Of a stretch of 64,000 bases of DNA, positions 22,574 through 38,076 are shown in pieces (position 1 is the stretch's first letter; each line of letters opens with the position of its first letter). Source of the DNA: Arcuatula senhousia (taxonomy: Eukaryota > Mollusca > Bivalvia > Mytilida > Mytilidae). The notes below the pieces were generated by a model. It ran no database searches. It saw only the letters and a program-made list of their open reading frames with translations, and was not told where the DNA came from. The stretch covers positions 59,641,702-59,705,701 of the forward strand of contig OZ020307.1 of assembly GCA_963971305.1 (NCBI GenBank). Direction: 5' to 3'. The position numbers were made by a program, and so were the translations under genes.

Positions 22574-25500
22574 TTTTTGGTCTCGCGCTATAATAAGCGC
22601 TACACGCTCCATTTAGCGCTTACTTTTTTGCGCAACATGTCTACTTGAAGAACATACTTTGTTTTGCTAAATACTTCTTATAGTTTTAATCTGGTACACA
22701 ATACCGCACGAACAATAGATTTTTTCAGGACGCCAATTTTTTGACGTTTTTTCTAAAACCGAATAAAAAAAATGAAAGATATGGGGATATATTAAAAGGT
22801 CATAGGCGCTATGCGCCTATTTTTTGTTGTAATACCTTGCGCAACATGTCTACTTTTGAATGATACTCTATTTTAAGAAATACTACTTATAGTTTCACCA
22901 GAAAACATCATACCGCCCGAATGGAAGAATTTTCTAGAGCGTCAATTTTATGACGTTTTTCTCGAAAAACAAGTGAAAAACATGTAAGAAAGTTTTTGGT
23001 CTCGCGCTATAATAAGCGCTACACGCTCCATTTAGCGCTTACTTTTTTGCGCAACATGTCTACTTGAAGAACATACTTTGTTTTGCAAAATACTTCTTAT
23101 AGTTTTAATCTGGTACACAATACCGCACGAACAATAGATTTTTTCAGGACGCCAATTTTTTGACGTTTTTTCTAAAACCGAATAAAAAAAATGAAAGATA
23201 TGGGGATATATTAAAAGGTCATAGGCGCTATGCGCCTATTTTTTGTTGTAATACCTTGCGCAACATGTCTACTTTTGAATGATACTCTATTTTAAGAAAT
23301 ACTACTTATAGTTTCACCAGAAAACATCATACCGCCCGAATGGAAGAATTTTCTAGAGCGTCAATTTTATGACGTTTTTCTCGAAAAACAAGTGAAAAAC
23401 ATGTAAGAAAGTTTTTGGTCTCGCGCTATAATAAGCGCTACACGCTCCATTTAGCGCTTACTTTTTTGCGCAACATGTCTACTTGAAGAACATACTTTGT
23501 TTTGCTAAATACTTCTTATAGTTTTAATCTGGTACACAATACCGCACGAACAATAGATTTTTTCAGGACGCCAATTTTTTGACGTTTTTTCTAAAACCGA
23601 ATAAAAAAAATGAAAGATATGGGGATATATTAAAAGGTCATAGGCGCTATGCGCCTATTTTTTGTTGTAATACCTTGCGCAACATGTCTACTTTTGAATG
23701 ATACTCTATTTTAAGAAATACTACTTATTGTTTCACCAGAAAACATCATACCGCCCGAATGGAAGAATTTTCTAGAGCGTCAATTTTATGACGTTTTTCT
23801 CGAAAAACAAGTGAAAAACATGTAAGAAAGTTTTTGGTCTCGCGCTATAATAAGCGCTACACGCTCCATTTAGCGCTTACTTTTTTGCGCAACATGTCTA
23901 CTTGAAGAACATACTTTGTTTTGCTAAATACTTCTTATAGTTTTAATCTGGTACACAATACCGCACGAACAATAGATTTTTTCAGGAGGCCAATTTTTTG
24001 ACGTTTTTTCTAAAACCGAATAAAAAAAATGAAAGATATGGGGATATATTAAAAGGTCATAGGCGCTATGCGCCTATTTTTTGTTGTAATACCTTGTGCA
24101 ACATGTCTACTTTTGAATGATACTCTATTTTAAGAAATACTACTTATAGTTTCACCAGAAAACATCATACCGCCCGAATGGAAGAATTTTCTAGAGCGTC
24201 AATTTTATGACGTTTTTCTCGAAAAACAAGTGAAAAACATGTAAGAAAGTTTTTGGTCTCGCGCTATAATAAGCGCTACACGCTCCATTTAGCGCTTACT
24301 TTTTTGCGCAACATGTCTACTTGAAGAACATACTTTGTTTTGCTAAATACTTCTTATAGCTTTAATCTGGTACACAATACCGCACGAACAATAGATTTTT
24401 TCAGGACGCCAATTTTTTGACGTTTTTTCTAAAACCGAATAAAAAAAATGAAAGATATGGGGATATATTAAAAGGTCATAGGCGCTATGCGCCTATTTTT
24501 TGTTGTAATACCTTGCGCAACATGTCTACTTTTGAATGATACTCTATTTTAAGAAATACTACTTATAGTTTCACCAGAAAACATCATACCGCCCGAATGG
24601 AAGAATTTTCTAGAGCGTCAATTTTATGACGTTTTTCTCGAAAAACAAGTGAAAAACATGTAAGAAAGTTTTTGGTCTCGCGCTATAATAAGCGCTACAC
24701 GCTCCATTTAGCGCTTACTTTTTTGCGCAACATGTCTACTTGAAGAACATACTTTGTTTTGCTAAATACTTCTTATAGTTTTAATCTGGTACACAATACC
24801 GCACGAACAATAGATTTTTTCAGGACGCCAATTTTTTGACGTTTTTTCTAAAACCGAATAAAAAAAATGAAAGATATGGGGATATATTAAAAGGTCATAG
24901 GCGCTATGCGCCTATTTTTTGTTGTAATACCTTGCGCAACATGTCTACTTTTGAATGATACTCTATTTTAAGAAATACTACTTATAGTTTCACCAGAAAA
25001 CATCATACCGCCCGAATGGAAGAATTTTCTAGAGCGTCAATTTTATGACGTTTTTCTCGAAAAACAAGTGAAAAACATGTAAGAAAGTTTTTGGTCTCGC
25101 GCTATAATAAGTGCTACACGCTCCATTTAGCGCTTACTTTTTTGCGCAACATGTCAACTTGAAGAACATACTTTGTTTTGCTAAATACTTCTTATAGTTT
25201 TAATCTGGTACACAATACCGCACGAACAATAGATTTTTTCAGGACGCCAATTTTTTGACGTTTTTTCTAAAACCGAATAAAAAAAATGAAAGATATGGGG
25301 ATATATTCAAAGGTCATAGGCGCTATGCGCCTATTTTTTGTTGTAATACCTTGCGCAACATGTCTACTTTTGAATGATACTCTATTTTAAGAAATACTAC
25401 TTATAGTTTCACCAGAAAACATCATACCGCCCGAATGGAAGAATTTTCTAGAGCGTCAATTTTATGACGTTTTTCTCGAAAAACAAGTGAAAAACATGTA

Positions 25501-28441
25501 AGAAAGTTTTTGGTCTTGCGCTATAATAAGCGCTACACGCTCCATTTAGCGCTTACTTTTTTGCGCAACATGTCTACTTGAAGAACATACTTTGTTTTGC
25601 TAAATACTTCTTATAGTTTTAATCTGGTACACAATACCGCACGAACAATAGATTTTTTCAGGACGCCAATTTTTTGACGTTTTTTCTAAAACCGAATAAA
25701 AAAAATGAAAGATATGGGGATATATTAAAAGGTGATAGGCGCTATGCGCCTATTTTTTGTTGTAATACCTTGCGCAACATGTCTACTTTTGAATGATACT
25801 CTATTTTAAGAAATACTACTTATAGTTTCACCAGAAAACATCATACCGCCCGAATGGAAGAATTTTCTAGAGCGTCAATTTTATGACGTTTTTCTCGAAA
25901 AACAAGTGAAAAACATGTAAGAAAGTTTTTGGTCTCGCGCTATAATAAGCGCTACACGCTCCATTTAGCGCTTACTTTTTTGCGCAACATGTCTACTTGA
26001 AGAACATACTTTGTTTTGCTAAATACTTCTTATAGTTTTAATCTGGTACACAATACCGCACGAACAATAGATTTTTTCAGGACGCCAATTTTTTGACGTT
26101 TTTTCTAAAACCGAATAAAAAAAATGAAAGATATGGGGATATATTAAAAGGTCATAGGCGCTATGCGCCTATTTTTTGTTGTAATACCTTGCGCAACATG
26201 TCTACTTTTGAATGATACTCTATTTTAAGAAATACTACTTATAGTTTCACCAGAAAACATCATACCGCCCGAATGGAAGAATTTTCTAGAGCGTCAATTT
26301 TATGACGTTTTTCTCGAAAAACAAGTGAAAAACATGTAAGAAAGTTTTTGGTCTTGCGCTATAATAAGCTCTACACGCTCCATTTAGCGCTTACTTTTTT
26401 GCGCAACATGTCTACTTGAAGAACATACTTTGTTTTGCTAAATACTTCTTATAGTTTTAATCTGGTACACAATACCGCACGAACAATAGATTTTTTCAGG
26501 ACGCCAATTTTTTGACGTTTTTTTCTAAAACCGAATAAAAAAAATGAAAGATATGGGGATATATTCAAAGGTCATAGGCGCTATGCGCCTATTTTTTGTT
26601 GTAATACCTTGCGCAACATGTCTACTTTTGAATGATACTCTATTTTAAGAAATACTACTTATAGTTTCACCAGAAAACATCATACCGCCCGAATGGAAGA
26701 ATTTTCTAGAGCGTCAATTTTATGACGTTTTTCTCGAAAAACAAGTGAAAAACATGTAAGAAAGTTTTTGGTCTTTTGCTATAATAAGCGCTACACGCTC
26801 CATTTAGCGCTTACTTTTTTGCGCAACATGTCTACTTGAAGAACATATTTTGTTTTGCTAAATACTTCTTATAGTTTTAATCTGGTACACAATACCGCAC
26901 GAACAATAGATTTTTTCAGGACGCCAATTTTTTGACGTTTTTTCTAAAACCGAATAAAAAAAATGAAAGATATGGGGATATATTAAAAGGTCATAGGCGC
27001 TATGCGCCTATTTTTTGTTGTAATACCTTGCGCAACATGTCTACTTTTGAATAATACTCTATTTTAAGAAATACTACTTATAGTTTCACCAGAAAACATC
27101 ATACCGCCCGAATGGAAGAATTTTCTAGAGCGTCAATTTTATGACGTTTTTCTCGAAAAACAAGTGAAAAACATGTAAGAAAGTTTTTGGTCTCGCGCTA
27201 TAATAAGCGCTACACGCTCCATTTAGCGCTTACTTTTTTGCGCAACATGTCTACTTGAAGAACATACTTTGTTTTGCTAAATACTTCTTATAGTTTTAAT
27301 CTGGTACACAATACCGCACGAACAATAGATTTTTTCAGGACGCCAATTTTTTGACGTTTTTTCTAAAACCGAATAAAAAAAATGAAAGATATGGGGATAT
27401 ATTAAAAGGTCATAGGCGCTATGCGCCTATTTTTTGTTGTAATACCTTGCGCAACATGTCTACTTTTGAATGATACTCTATTTTAAGAAATACTACTTAT
27501 AGTTTCACCAGAAAACATCATACCGCCCGAATGGAAGAATTTTCTAGAGCGTCAATTTTATGACGTTTTTCTCGAAAAACAAGTGAAAAACATGTAAGAA
27601 AGTTTTTGGTCTCGCGCTATAATAAGCGCTACACGCTCCATTTAGCGCTTACTTTTTTGCGCAACATGTCTACTTGAAGAACATACTTTGTTTTGCTAAA
27701 TACTTCTTATAGTTTTAATCTGGTACACAATACCGCACGAACAATAGATTTTTTCAGGACGCCAATTTTTTGACGTTTTTTCTAAAACCGAATAAAAAAA
27801 AATGAAAGATATGGGGATATATTAAAAGGTCATAGGCGCTATGCGCCTATATTTTGTTGTAATACCTTGCGCAACATGTCTACTTTTGAATGATACTCTA
27901 TTTTAAGAAATACTACTTATAGTTTCACCAGAAAACATCATACCGCCCGAATGGAAGAATTTTCTAGAGCGTCAATTTTATGACGTTTTTCTCGAAAAAC
28001 AAGTGAAAAACATGTAAGAAAGTTTTTGGTCTCGCGCTATAATAAGCGCTACACGCTCCATTTAGCGCTTACTTTTTTGCGCAACATGTCTACTTGAAGA
28101 ACATACTTTGTTTTGCTAAATACTTCTTATAGTTTTAATCTGGTACACAATACCGCACGAACAATAGATTTTTTCAGGACGCCAATTTTTTTACGTTTTT
28201 TCTAAAACCGAATAAAAAAAATGAAAGATATGGGGATATATTAAAAGGTCATAGGCGCTATGCGCCTATTTTTTGTTGTAATACCTTGCGCAACATGTCT
28301 ACTTTTGAATGATACTCTATTTTAAGAAATACTACTTATAGTTTCACCAGAAAACATCATACCGCCCGAATGGAAGAATTTTCTAGAGCGTCAATTTTAT
28401 GACGTTTTTCTCGAAAAACAAGTGAAAAACATGTAAGAAAG

Positions 28442-29278
28442 TTTTTGGTCTCGCGCTATAATAAGCGCTACACGCCCGATTTAGCGCTTACTTTTTTGCG
28501 CAACATGTCTACTTGAAGAACATACTTTGTTTTGCTAAATACTTCTTATAGTTTTAATCTGGTACACAATACCGCACGAACAATAGATTTTTTCAGGACG
28601 CCAATTTTTTGACGTTTTTTCTAAAACCGAATAAAAAAAATGAAAGATATGGGGATATATTAAAAGGTCATAGGCGCTATGCGCCTATATTTTGTTGTAA
28701 TACCTTGCGCAACATGTCTACTTTTGAATGATTCTCTATTTTAAGAAATACTACTTATAGTTTCACCAGAAAACATCATACCGCCCGAATGGAAGAATTT
28801 TCTAGAGCGTCAATTTTATGACGTTTTTCTCGAAAAACAAGTGAAAAACATGTAAGAAAGTTTTTGGTCTCGCGCTATAATAAGCGCTACACGCTCCATT
28901 TAGCGCTTACTTTTTTGCGCAACATGTCTACTTGAAGAACATACTTTGTTTTGCTAAATACTTCTTATAGTTTTAATCTGGTACACAATACCGCACGAAC
29001 AATAGATTTTTTCAGGACGCCAATTTTTTGACGTTTTTTCTAAAACCGAATAAAAAAATGAAAGATATGGGGATATATTAAAAGGTCATAGGCGCTATGC
29101 GCCTATATTTTGTTGTAATACCTTGCGCAACATGTCTACTTTTGAATGATTCTCTATTTTAAGAAATACTACTTATAGTTTCACCAGAAAACATCATACC
29201 GCCCGAATGGAAGAATTTTCTAGAGCGTCAATTTTATGACGTTTTTCTCGAAAAACAAGTGAAAAACATGTAAGAAAG
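28442..29278 (+). repeat. Adjacent pair of variant monomers
   Basis: Two neighbouring monomers share GCCTATATTTTG for GCCTATTTTTTG (28686 and 29104) and GATTCTCTATT for GATACTCTATT (about 28731 and 29149). The first of the two changes also occurs once just upstream, near 27847. This is a one-monomer-step duplication or conversion. The first monomer has the private change ACGCCCGATTT near 28471. Confidence 0.8.
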
Positions 29279-32200
29279 TTTTTGGTCTCGCGCTATAATA
29301 AGCGCTACACGCTCCATTTAGCGCTTACTTTTTTGCGCAACATGTCTACTTGAAGAACATACTTTGTTTTGCTAAATACTTCTTATAGTTTTAATCTGGT
29401 ACACAATACCGCACGAACAATAGATTTTTTCAGGACGCCAATTTTTTGACGTTTTTTCTAAAACCGAATAAAAAAATGAAAGATATGGGGATATATTCAA
29501 AGGTCATAGGCGCTATGCGCCTATTTTTTGTTGTAATACCTTGCGCAACATGTCTACTTTTGAATGATACTCTATTTTAAGAAATACTACTTATAGTTTC
29601 ACCAGAAAACATCATACCGCCCGAATGGAAGAATTTTCTAGAGCGTCAATTTTATGACGTTTTTCTCGAAAAACAAGTGAAAAACATGTAAGAAAGTTTT
29701 TGGTCTCGCGCTATAATAAGCGCTACACGCTCCATTTAGCGCTTACTTTTTTGCGCAACATGTCTACTTGAAGAACATACTTTGTTTTGCTAAATACTTC
29801 TTATAGTTTTAATCTGGTACACAATACCGCACGAACAATAGATTTTTTCAGGACGCCAATTTTTTGACGTTTTTTCTAAAACCGAATAAAAAAAATGAAA
29901 GATATGGGGATATATTAAAAGGTCATAGGCGCTATGCGCCTATTTTTTGTTGTAATACCTTGCGCAACATGTCTACTTTTGAATGATACTCTATTTTAAG
30001 AAATACTACTTATAGTTTCACCAGAAAACATCATACCGCCCGAATGGAAGAATTTTCTAGAGCGTCAATTTTATGACGTTTTTCTCGAAAAACAAGTGAA
30101 AAACATGTAAGAAAGTTTTTGGTCTCGCGCTATAATAAGCGCTTCACGCTCCATTTAGCGCTTACTTTTTTGCGCAACATGTCTACTTGAAGAACATACT
30201 TTGTTTTGCTAAATACTTCTTATAGTTTTAATCTGGTACACAATACCGCACGAACAATAGATTTTTTCAGGACGCCAATTTTTTGACGTTTTTTCTAAAA
30301 CCGAATAAAAAAAATGAAAGATATGGGGATATATTCAAAGGTCATAGGCGTTATGCGCCTATTTTTTGTTGTAATACCTTGCGCAACATGTCTACTTTTG
30401 AATGATACTCTATTTTAAGAAATACTACTTATAGTTTCACCAGAAAACATCATACCGCCCGAATGGAAGAATTTTCTAGAGCGTCAATTTTATGACGTTT
30501 TTCTCGAAAAACAAGTGAAAAACATGTAAGAAAGTTTTTGGTCTCGCGCTATAATAAGCGCTACACGCTCCATTTAGCGCTTACTTTTTTGCGCAACATG
30601 TCTACTTGAAGAACATACTTTGTTTTGCTAAATACTTCTTATAGTTTTAATCTGGTACACAATACCGCACGAACAATAGATTTTTTCAGGACGCCAATTT
30701 TTTGACGTTTTTTCTAAAACCGAATAAAAAAAATGAAAGATATGGGGATATATTAAAAGGTCATAGGCGCTATGCGCCTATTTTTGTTGTAATACCTTGC
30801 GCAACATGTCTACTTTTGAATGATACTCTATTTTAAGAAATACTACTTATAGTTTCACCAGAAAACATCATACCGCCCGAATGGAAGAATTTTCTAGAGC
30901 GTCAATTTTATGACGTTTTTCTCGAAAAACAAGTGAAAAACATGTAAGAAAGTTTTTGGTCTCGCGCTATAATAAGCACTTCACGCTCCATTTAGCGCTT
31001 ACTTTTTTGCGCAACATGTCTACTTGAAGAACATACTTTGTTTTGCTAAATACTTCTTATAGTTTTAATCTGGTACACAATACCGCACGAACAATAGATT
31101 TTTTCAGGACGCCAATTTTTTGACGTTTTTTCTAAAACCGAATAAAAAAAAATGAAAGATATGGGGATATATTCAAAGGTCATAGGCGCTATGCGCCTAT
31201 TTTTTGTTGTAATACCTTGCGCAACATGTCTACTTTTGAATGATACTCTATTTTAAGAAATACTACTTATAGTTTCACCAGAAAACATCAAACCGCCCGA
31301 ATGGAAGAATTTTCTAGAGCGTCAATTTTATGACGTTTTTCTCGAAAAACAAGTGAAAAACATGTAAGAAAGTTTTTGGTCTCGCGCTATAATAAGCGCT
31401 ACACGCTCCATTTAGCGCTTACTTTTTTGCGCAACATGTCTACTTGAAGAACATACTTTGTTTTGCTAAATACTTCTTATAGTTTTAATCTGGTACACAA
31501 TACCGCACGAACAATAGATTTTTTCAGGACGCCAATTTTTTGACGTTTTTTCTAAAACCGAATAAAAAAAATGAAAGATATGGGGATATATTCAAAGGTC
31601 ATAGGCGCTATGCGCCTATTTTTTGTTGTAATACCTTGCGCAACATGTCTACTTTTGAATGATACTCTATTTTAAGAAATACTACTTATAGTTTCACCAG
31701 AAAACATCATACCGCCCGAATGGAAGAATTTTCTAGAGCGTCAATTTTATGACGTTTTTCTCGAAAAAACAAGTGAAAAACATGTAAGAAAGTTTTTGGT
31801 CTCGCGCTATAATAAGCGCTACACGCTCCATTTAGCGCTTACTTTTTTGCGCAACATGTCTACTTGAAGAACATACTTTGTTTTGCTAAATACTTCTTAT
31901 AGTTTTAATCTGGTACACAATACCGCACGAACAATAGATTTTTTCAGGACGCCAATTTTTTGACGTTTTTTCTAAAACCGAATAAAAAAATGAAAGATAT
32001 GGGGATATATTCAAAGGTCATAGGCGCTATGCGCCTATTTTTTGTTGTAATACCTTGTGCAACATGTCTACTTTTGAATGATACTCTATTTTAAGAAATA
32101 CTACTTATAGTTTCACCAGAAAACATCATACCGCCCGAATGGAAGAATTTTCTAGAGCGTCAATTTTATGACGTTTTTCTCGAAAAACAAGTGAAAAACA

Positions 32201-34305
32201 TGTAAGAAAGTTTTTGGTCTCGCGCTATAATAAGCGCTACACGCTCCATTTAGCACTTACTTTTTTGCGCAACATGTCTACTTGAAGAACATACTTTGTT
32301 TTGCTAAATACTTCTTATAGTTTTAATCTGGTACACAATACCGCACGAACAATAGATTTTTTCAGGACGCCAATTTTTTGACGTTTTTTCTAAAACCGAA
32401 TAAAAAAAATGAAAGATATGGGGATATATTAAAAGGTCATAGGCGCTATGCGCCTATTTTTTGTTGTAATACCTTGCGCAACATGTCTACTTTTGAATGA
32501 TACTCTATTTTAAGAAATACTACTTATAGTTTCACCAGAAAACATCATACCGCCCGAATGGAAGAATTTTCTAGAGCGTCAATTTTATGACGTTTTTCTC
32601 GAAAAACAAGTGAAAAACATGTAAGAAAGTTTTTGGTCTCGCGCTATAATAAGCGCTACACGCTCCATTTAGCGCTTACTTTTTTGCGCAAAATGTCTAC
32701 TTGAAGAACATACTTTGTTTTGCTAAATACTTCTTATAGTTTTAATCTGGTACACAATACCGCACGAACAATAGATTTTTTCAGGACGCCAATTTTTGAC
32801 GTTTTTTCTAAAACCGAATAAAAAAAATGAAAGATATGGGGATATATTCAAAGGTCATAGGCGCTATGCGCCTATTTTTTGTTGTAATACCTTGCGCAAC
32901 ATGTCTACTTTTGAATGATACTCTATTTTAAGAAATACTACTTATAGTTTCACCAGAAAACATCATACCGCCCGAATGGAAGAATTTTCTAGAGCGTCAA
33001 TTTTATGACGTTTTTCTCGAAAAACCAAGTGAAAAACATGTAAGAAAGTTTTTGGTCTCGCGCTATAATAAGCGCTACACGCTCCATTTAGCGCTTACTT
33101 TTTTGCGCAACATGTCTACTTGAAGAACATACTTTGTTTTGCTAAATACTTCTTATAGTTTTAATCTGGTACACAATACCGCACGAACAATAGATTTTTT
33201 CAGGACGCCAATTTTTTGACGTTTTTTCTAAAACCGAATAAAAAAAATGAAAGATATGGGGATATATTAAAAGGTCATAGGCGCTATGCGCCTATTTTTT
33301 GTTGTAATACCTTGCGCAACATGTCTACTTTTGAATGATACTCTATTTTAAGAAATACTACTTATAGTTTCACCAGAAAACATCATACCGCCCGAATGGA
33401 AGAATTTTCTAGAGCGTCAATTTTATGACGTTTTTCTCGAAAAACAAGTGAAAAACATGTAAGAAAGTTTTTGGTCTCGCGCTATAATAAGCGCTACACG
33501 CTCCATTTAGCGCTTACTTTTTTGCGCAACATGTCTACTTGAAGAACATACTTTGTTTTGCTAAATACTTCTTATAGTTTTAATCTGGTACACAATACCG
33601 CACGAACAATAGATTTTTTCAGGACGCCAATTTTTTGACGTTTTTTCTAAAACCGAATAAAAAAAATGAAAGATATGGGGATATATTCAAAGGTCATAGG
33701 CGCTATGCGCCTATTTTTTGTTGTAATACCTTGCGCAACATGTCTACTTTTGAATGATACTCTATTTTAAGAAATACTACTTATAGTTTCACCAGAAAAC
33801 ATCATACCGCCCGAATGGAAGAATTTTCTAGAGCGTCAATTTTATGACGTTTTTCTCGAAAAACAAGTGAAAAACATGTAAGAAAGTTTTTGGTCTCGCG
33901 CTATAATAAGCGCTACACGCTCCATTTAGCGCTTACTTTTTTGCGCAACATGTCTACTTGAAGAACATACTTTGTTTTGCTAAATACTTCTTATAGTTTT
34001 AATCTGGTACACAATACCGCACGAACAATAGATTTTTTCAGGACGCCAATTTTTTGACGTTTTTTCTAAAACCGAATAAAAAAAATGAAAGATATGGGGA
34101 TATATTAAAAAGTCATAGGCGCTATGCGCCTATTTTTTGTTGTAATACCTTGCGCAACATGTCTACTTTTGAATGATACTCTATTTTAAGAAATACTACT
34201 TATAGTTTCACCAGAAAACATCATACCGCCCGAATGGAAGAATTTTCTAGAGCGTCAATTTTATGACGTTTTTCTCGAAAAACAAGTGAAAAACATGTAA
34301 GAAAG

Positions 34306-35982
34306 TTTTTGGTCTCGCGCTATAATAAGCGCTACACGCTCCATTTAGCGCTTACTTTTTTGCGCAACATGTCTACTTGAAGAACATACTTTGTTTTGCT
34401 AAATACTTCTTATAGTTTTAATCTGGTACACAATACCGCACGAACAATAGATTTTTTCAGGACGCCAATTTTTTGACGTTTTTTCTAAAACCGAATAAAA
34501 AAAATGAAAGATATGGGGATATATTAAAAGGTCATAGGCGCTATGCGCCTATTTTTACTTGTAATACCTTGCGCAACATGTCTACTTTTGAATGATACTC
34601 TATTTTAAGAAATACTACTTATAGTTTCACCAGAAAACATCATACCGCCCGAATGGAAGAATTTTCTAGAGCGTCAATTTTATGACGTTTTTCTCGAAAA
34701 ACAAGTGAAAAACATGTAAGAAAGTTTTTGGTCTCGCGCTATAATAAGCGCTACACGCTCCATTTAGCGCTTACTTTTTTGCGCAACATGTCTACTTGAA
34801 GAAAATACTTTGTTTTGCTAAATACTTCTTATAGTTTTAATCTGGTACACAATACCGCACGAACAATAGATTTTTTCAGGACGCCAATTTTTTGACGTTT
34901 TTTCTAAAACCGAATACAAAAAAATGAAAGATATGGGGATATATTAAAAGGTCATAGGCGCTATGCGCCTATTTTTTGTTGTAATACCTTGCGCAACATG
35001 TCTACTTTTGAATGATACTCTATTTTAAGAAATACTACTTATAGTTTCACCAGAAAACATCATACCGCCCGAATGGAAGAATTTTCTAGAGCGTCAATTT
35101 TATGACGTTTTTCTCGAAAAACAAGTGAAAAACATGTAAGAAAGTTTTTGGTCTCGCGCTATAATAAGCGCTACACACTCCATTTAGCGCTTACTTTTTT
35201 GCGCAACATGTCTACTTGAAGAACATACTTTGTTTTGCTAAATACTTCTTATAGTTTTAATCTGGTACACAATACCGCACGAACAATAGATTTTTTCAGG
35301 ACGCCAATTTTTTTACGTTTTTTCTAAAACCGAATAAAAAAAATGAAAGATATGGGGATATATTCAAAGGTCATAGGCGCTATGCGCCTATTTTTTGTTG
35401 TAATACCTTGCGCAACATGTCTACTTTTGAATGATACTCTATTTTAAGAAATACTACTTATAGTTTCACCAGAAAACATCATACCGCCCGAATGGAAGAA
35501 TTTTCTAGAGCGTCAATTTTATGACGTTTTTCTCGAAAAACAAGTGAAAAACATGTAAAAAAGTTTTTGGTCCCGCGCTATAATAAGCGCTACACGCTCC
35601 ATTTAGCGCTTACTTTTTTGCACAACATGTCTACTTGAAGAACATACTTTGTTTTGCTAAATACTTCTTATAGTTTTAATCTGGTACACAATACCGCACG
35701 AACAATAGATTTTTTCAGGACGCCAATTTTTTGACGTTTTTTCTAAAACCGAATAAAAAAAATGAAAGATATGGGGATATATTCAAAGGTCATAGGCGCT
35801 ATGCGCCTATTTTTTGTTGTAATACCTTGCGCAACATGTCTACTTTTGAATGATACTCTATTTTAAGAAATACTACTTATAGTTTCACCAGAAAACATCA
35901 TACCGCCCGAATGGAAGAATTTTCTAGAGCGTCAATTTTATGACGTTTTACTCGAAAAACAAGTGAAAAACATGTAAGAAAG
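34306..35982 (+). repeat. Mosaic family block P (4 monomers)
   Basis: This block carries, in order, ATTTTTACTTG (34551), GAAAATACTTTG for GAACATACTTTG (34801), TTTTTTTACG for TTTTTTGACG (about 35310), GTAAAAAAGTT for GTAAGAAAGTT (35555), TTGCACAAC (35619) and TTTTACTCG for TTTTTCTCG (35946). Subsets of these recur at 38.1, 41.0 and 43.5 kb at different spacings. Block P is the longest arrangement and may be closest to the ancestral order. The distance from the 34801 marker to the 35946 marker is 1145 bp. Confidence 0.8.
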
Positions 35983-38076
35983 TTTTTGGTCTCGCGCTAT
36001 AATAAGCGCTACACGCTCCATTTAGCGCTTACTTTTTTGCGCAACATGTCTACTTGAAGAACATACTTTGTTTTGCTAAATACTTCTTATAGTTTTAATC
36101 TGGTACACAATACCGCACAAACAATAGATTTTTTCAGGACGCCAATTTTTTGACGTTTTTTCTAAAACCGAATAAAAAAATGAAAGATATGGGGATATAT
36201 TCAAAGGTCATAGGCGCTATGCGCCTATTTTTTGTTGTAATACCTTGCGCAACATGTCTACTTTTGAATGATACTCTATTTTAAGAAATACTACTTATAG
36301 TTTCACCAGAAAACATCATACCGCCCGAATGGAAGAATTTTCTAGAGCGTCAATTTTATGACGTTTTTCTCGAAAAACAAGTGAAAAACATGTAAGAAAG
36401 TTTTTGGTCTCGCGCTATAATAAGCGCTACACGCTCCATTTAGCGCTTACTTTTTTGCGCAACATGTCTACTTAAAGAACATACTTTGTTTTGCTAAATA
36501 CTTCTTATAGTTTTAATCTGGTACACAATACCGCACGAACAATAGTTTTTTTCAGGACGCCAATTTTTTGACGTTTTTTCTAAAACCGAATAAAAAAATG
36601 AAAGATATGGGGATATATTAAAAGGTCATAGGCGCTATGCGCCTATTTTTTGTTGTAATACCTTGCGCAACATGTCTACTTTTGAATGATACTCTATTTT
36701 AAGAAATACTACTTATAGTTTCACCAGAAAACATCATACCGCCCGAATGGAAGAATTTTCTAGAGCGTCAATTTTATGACGTTTTTCTCGAAAAACAAGT
36801 GAAAAACATGTAAGAAAGTTTTTGGTCTCGCGCTATAATAAGCGCTACACGCTCCATTTAGCGCTTACTTTTTTGCGCAACATGTCTACTTGAAGAACAT
36901 ACTTTGTTTTGCTAAATACTTCTTATAGTTTTAATCTGGTACACAATACCGCACGAACAATAGATTTTTTCAGGACGCCAATTTTTTGACGTTTTTTCTA
37001 AAACCGAATAAAAAAAATGAAAGATATGGGGATATATTCAAAGGTCATAGGCGCTATGCGCCTATTTTTTGTTGTAATACCTAGCGCAACATGTCTACTT
37101 TTGAATGATACTCTATTTTAAGAAATACTACTTATAGTTTCACCAGAAAACATCATACCGCCCGAATGGAAGAATTTTCTAGAGCGTCAATTTTATGACG
37201 TTTTTCTCGAAAAACAAGTGAAAAACATGTAAGAAAGTTTTTGGTCTCGCGCTATAATAAGCGCTACACGCTCCATTTAGCGCTTACTTTTTTGCGCAAC
37301 ATGTCTACTTGAAGAACATACTTTGTTTTGCTAAATACTTCTTATAGTTTTAATCTGGTACACAATACCGCACGAGCAATAGATTTTTTCAGGACGCCAA
37401 TTTTTTGACGTTTTTTCTAAAACCGAATAAAAAAAATGAAAGATATGGGGATATATTCAAAGGTCATAGGCGCTATGCGCCTATTTTTTGTTGTAATACC
37501 TTGCGCAACATGTCTACTTTTGAATGATACTCTATTTTAAGAAATACTACTTATAGTTTCACCAGAAAACATCATACCGCCCGAATGGAAGAATTTTCTA
37601 GAGCGTCAATTTTATGACGTTTTTCTCGAAAAACAAGTGAAAAACATGTAAGAAAGTTTTTGGTCTCGCGCTATAATAAGCGCTACACGCTCCATTTAGC
37701 TCTTACTTTTTTGCGCAACATGTCTACTTGAAGAACATACTTTGTTTTGCTAAATACTTCTTATAGTTTTAATCTTGGACACAATACCGCACGAACAATA
37801 GATTTTTTCAGGACGCCAATTTTTTGACGTTTTTTTCTAAAACCGAATAAAAAAAATGAAAGATATGGGGATATATTAAAAGGTCATAGGCGCTATGCGC
37901 CTATTTTTTGTTGTAATACCTTGCGCAACATGTCTACTTTTGAATGATACTCTATTTTAAGAAATACTACTTATAGTTTCACCAGAAAACATCATACCGC
38001 CCGAATGGAAGAATTTTCTAGAGCGTCAATTTTATGACGTTTTTCTCGAAAAACAAGTGAAAAACATGTAAGAAAG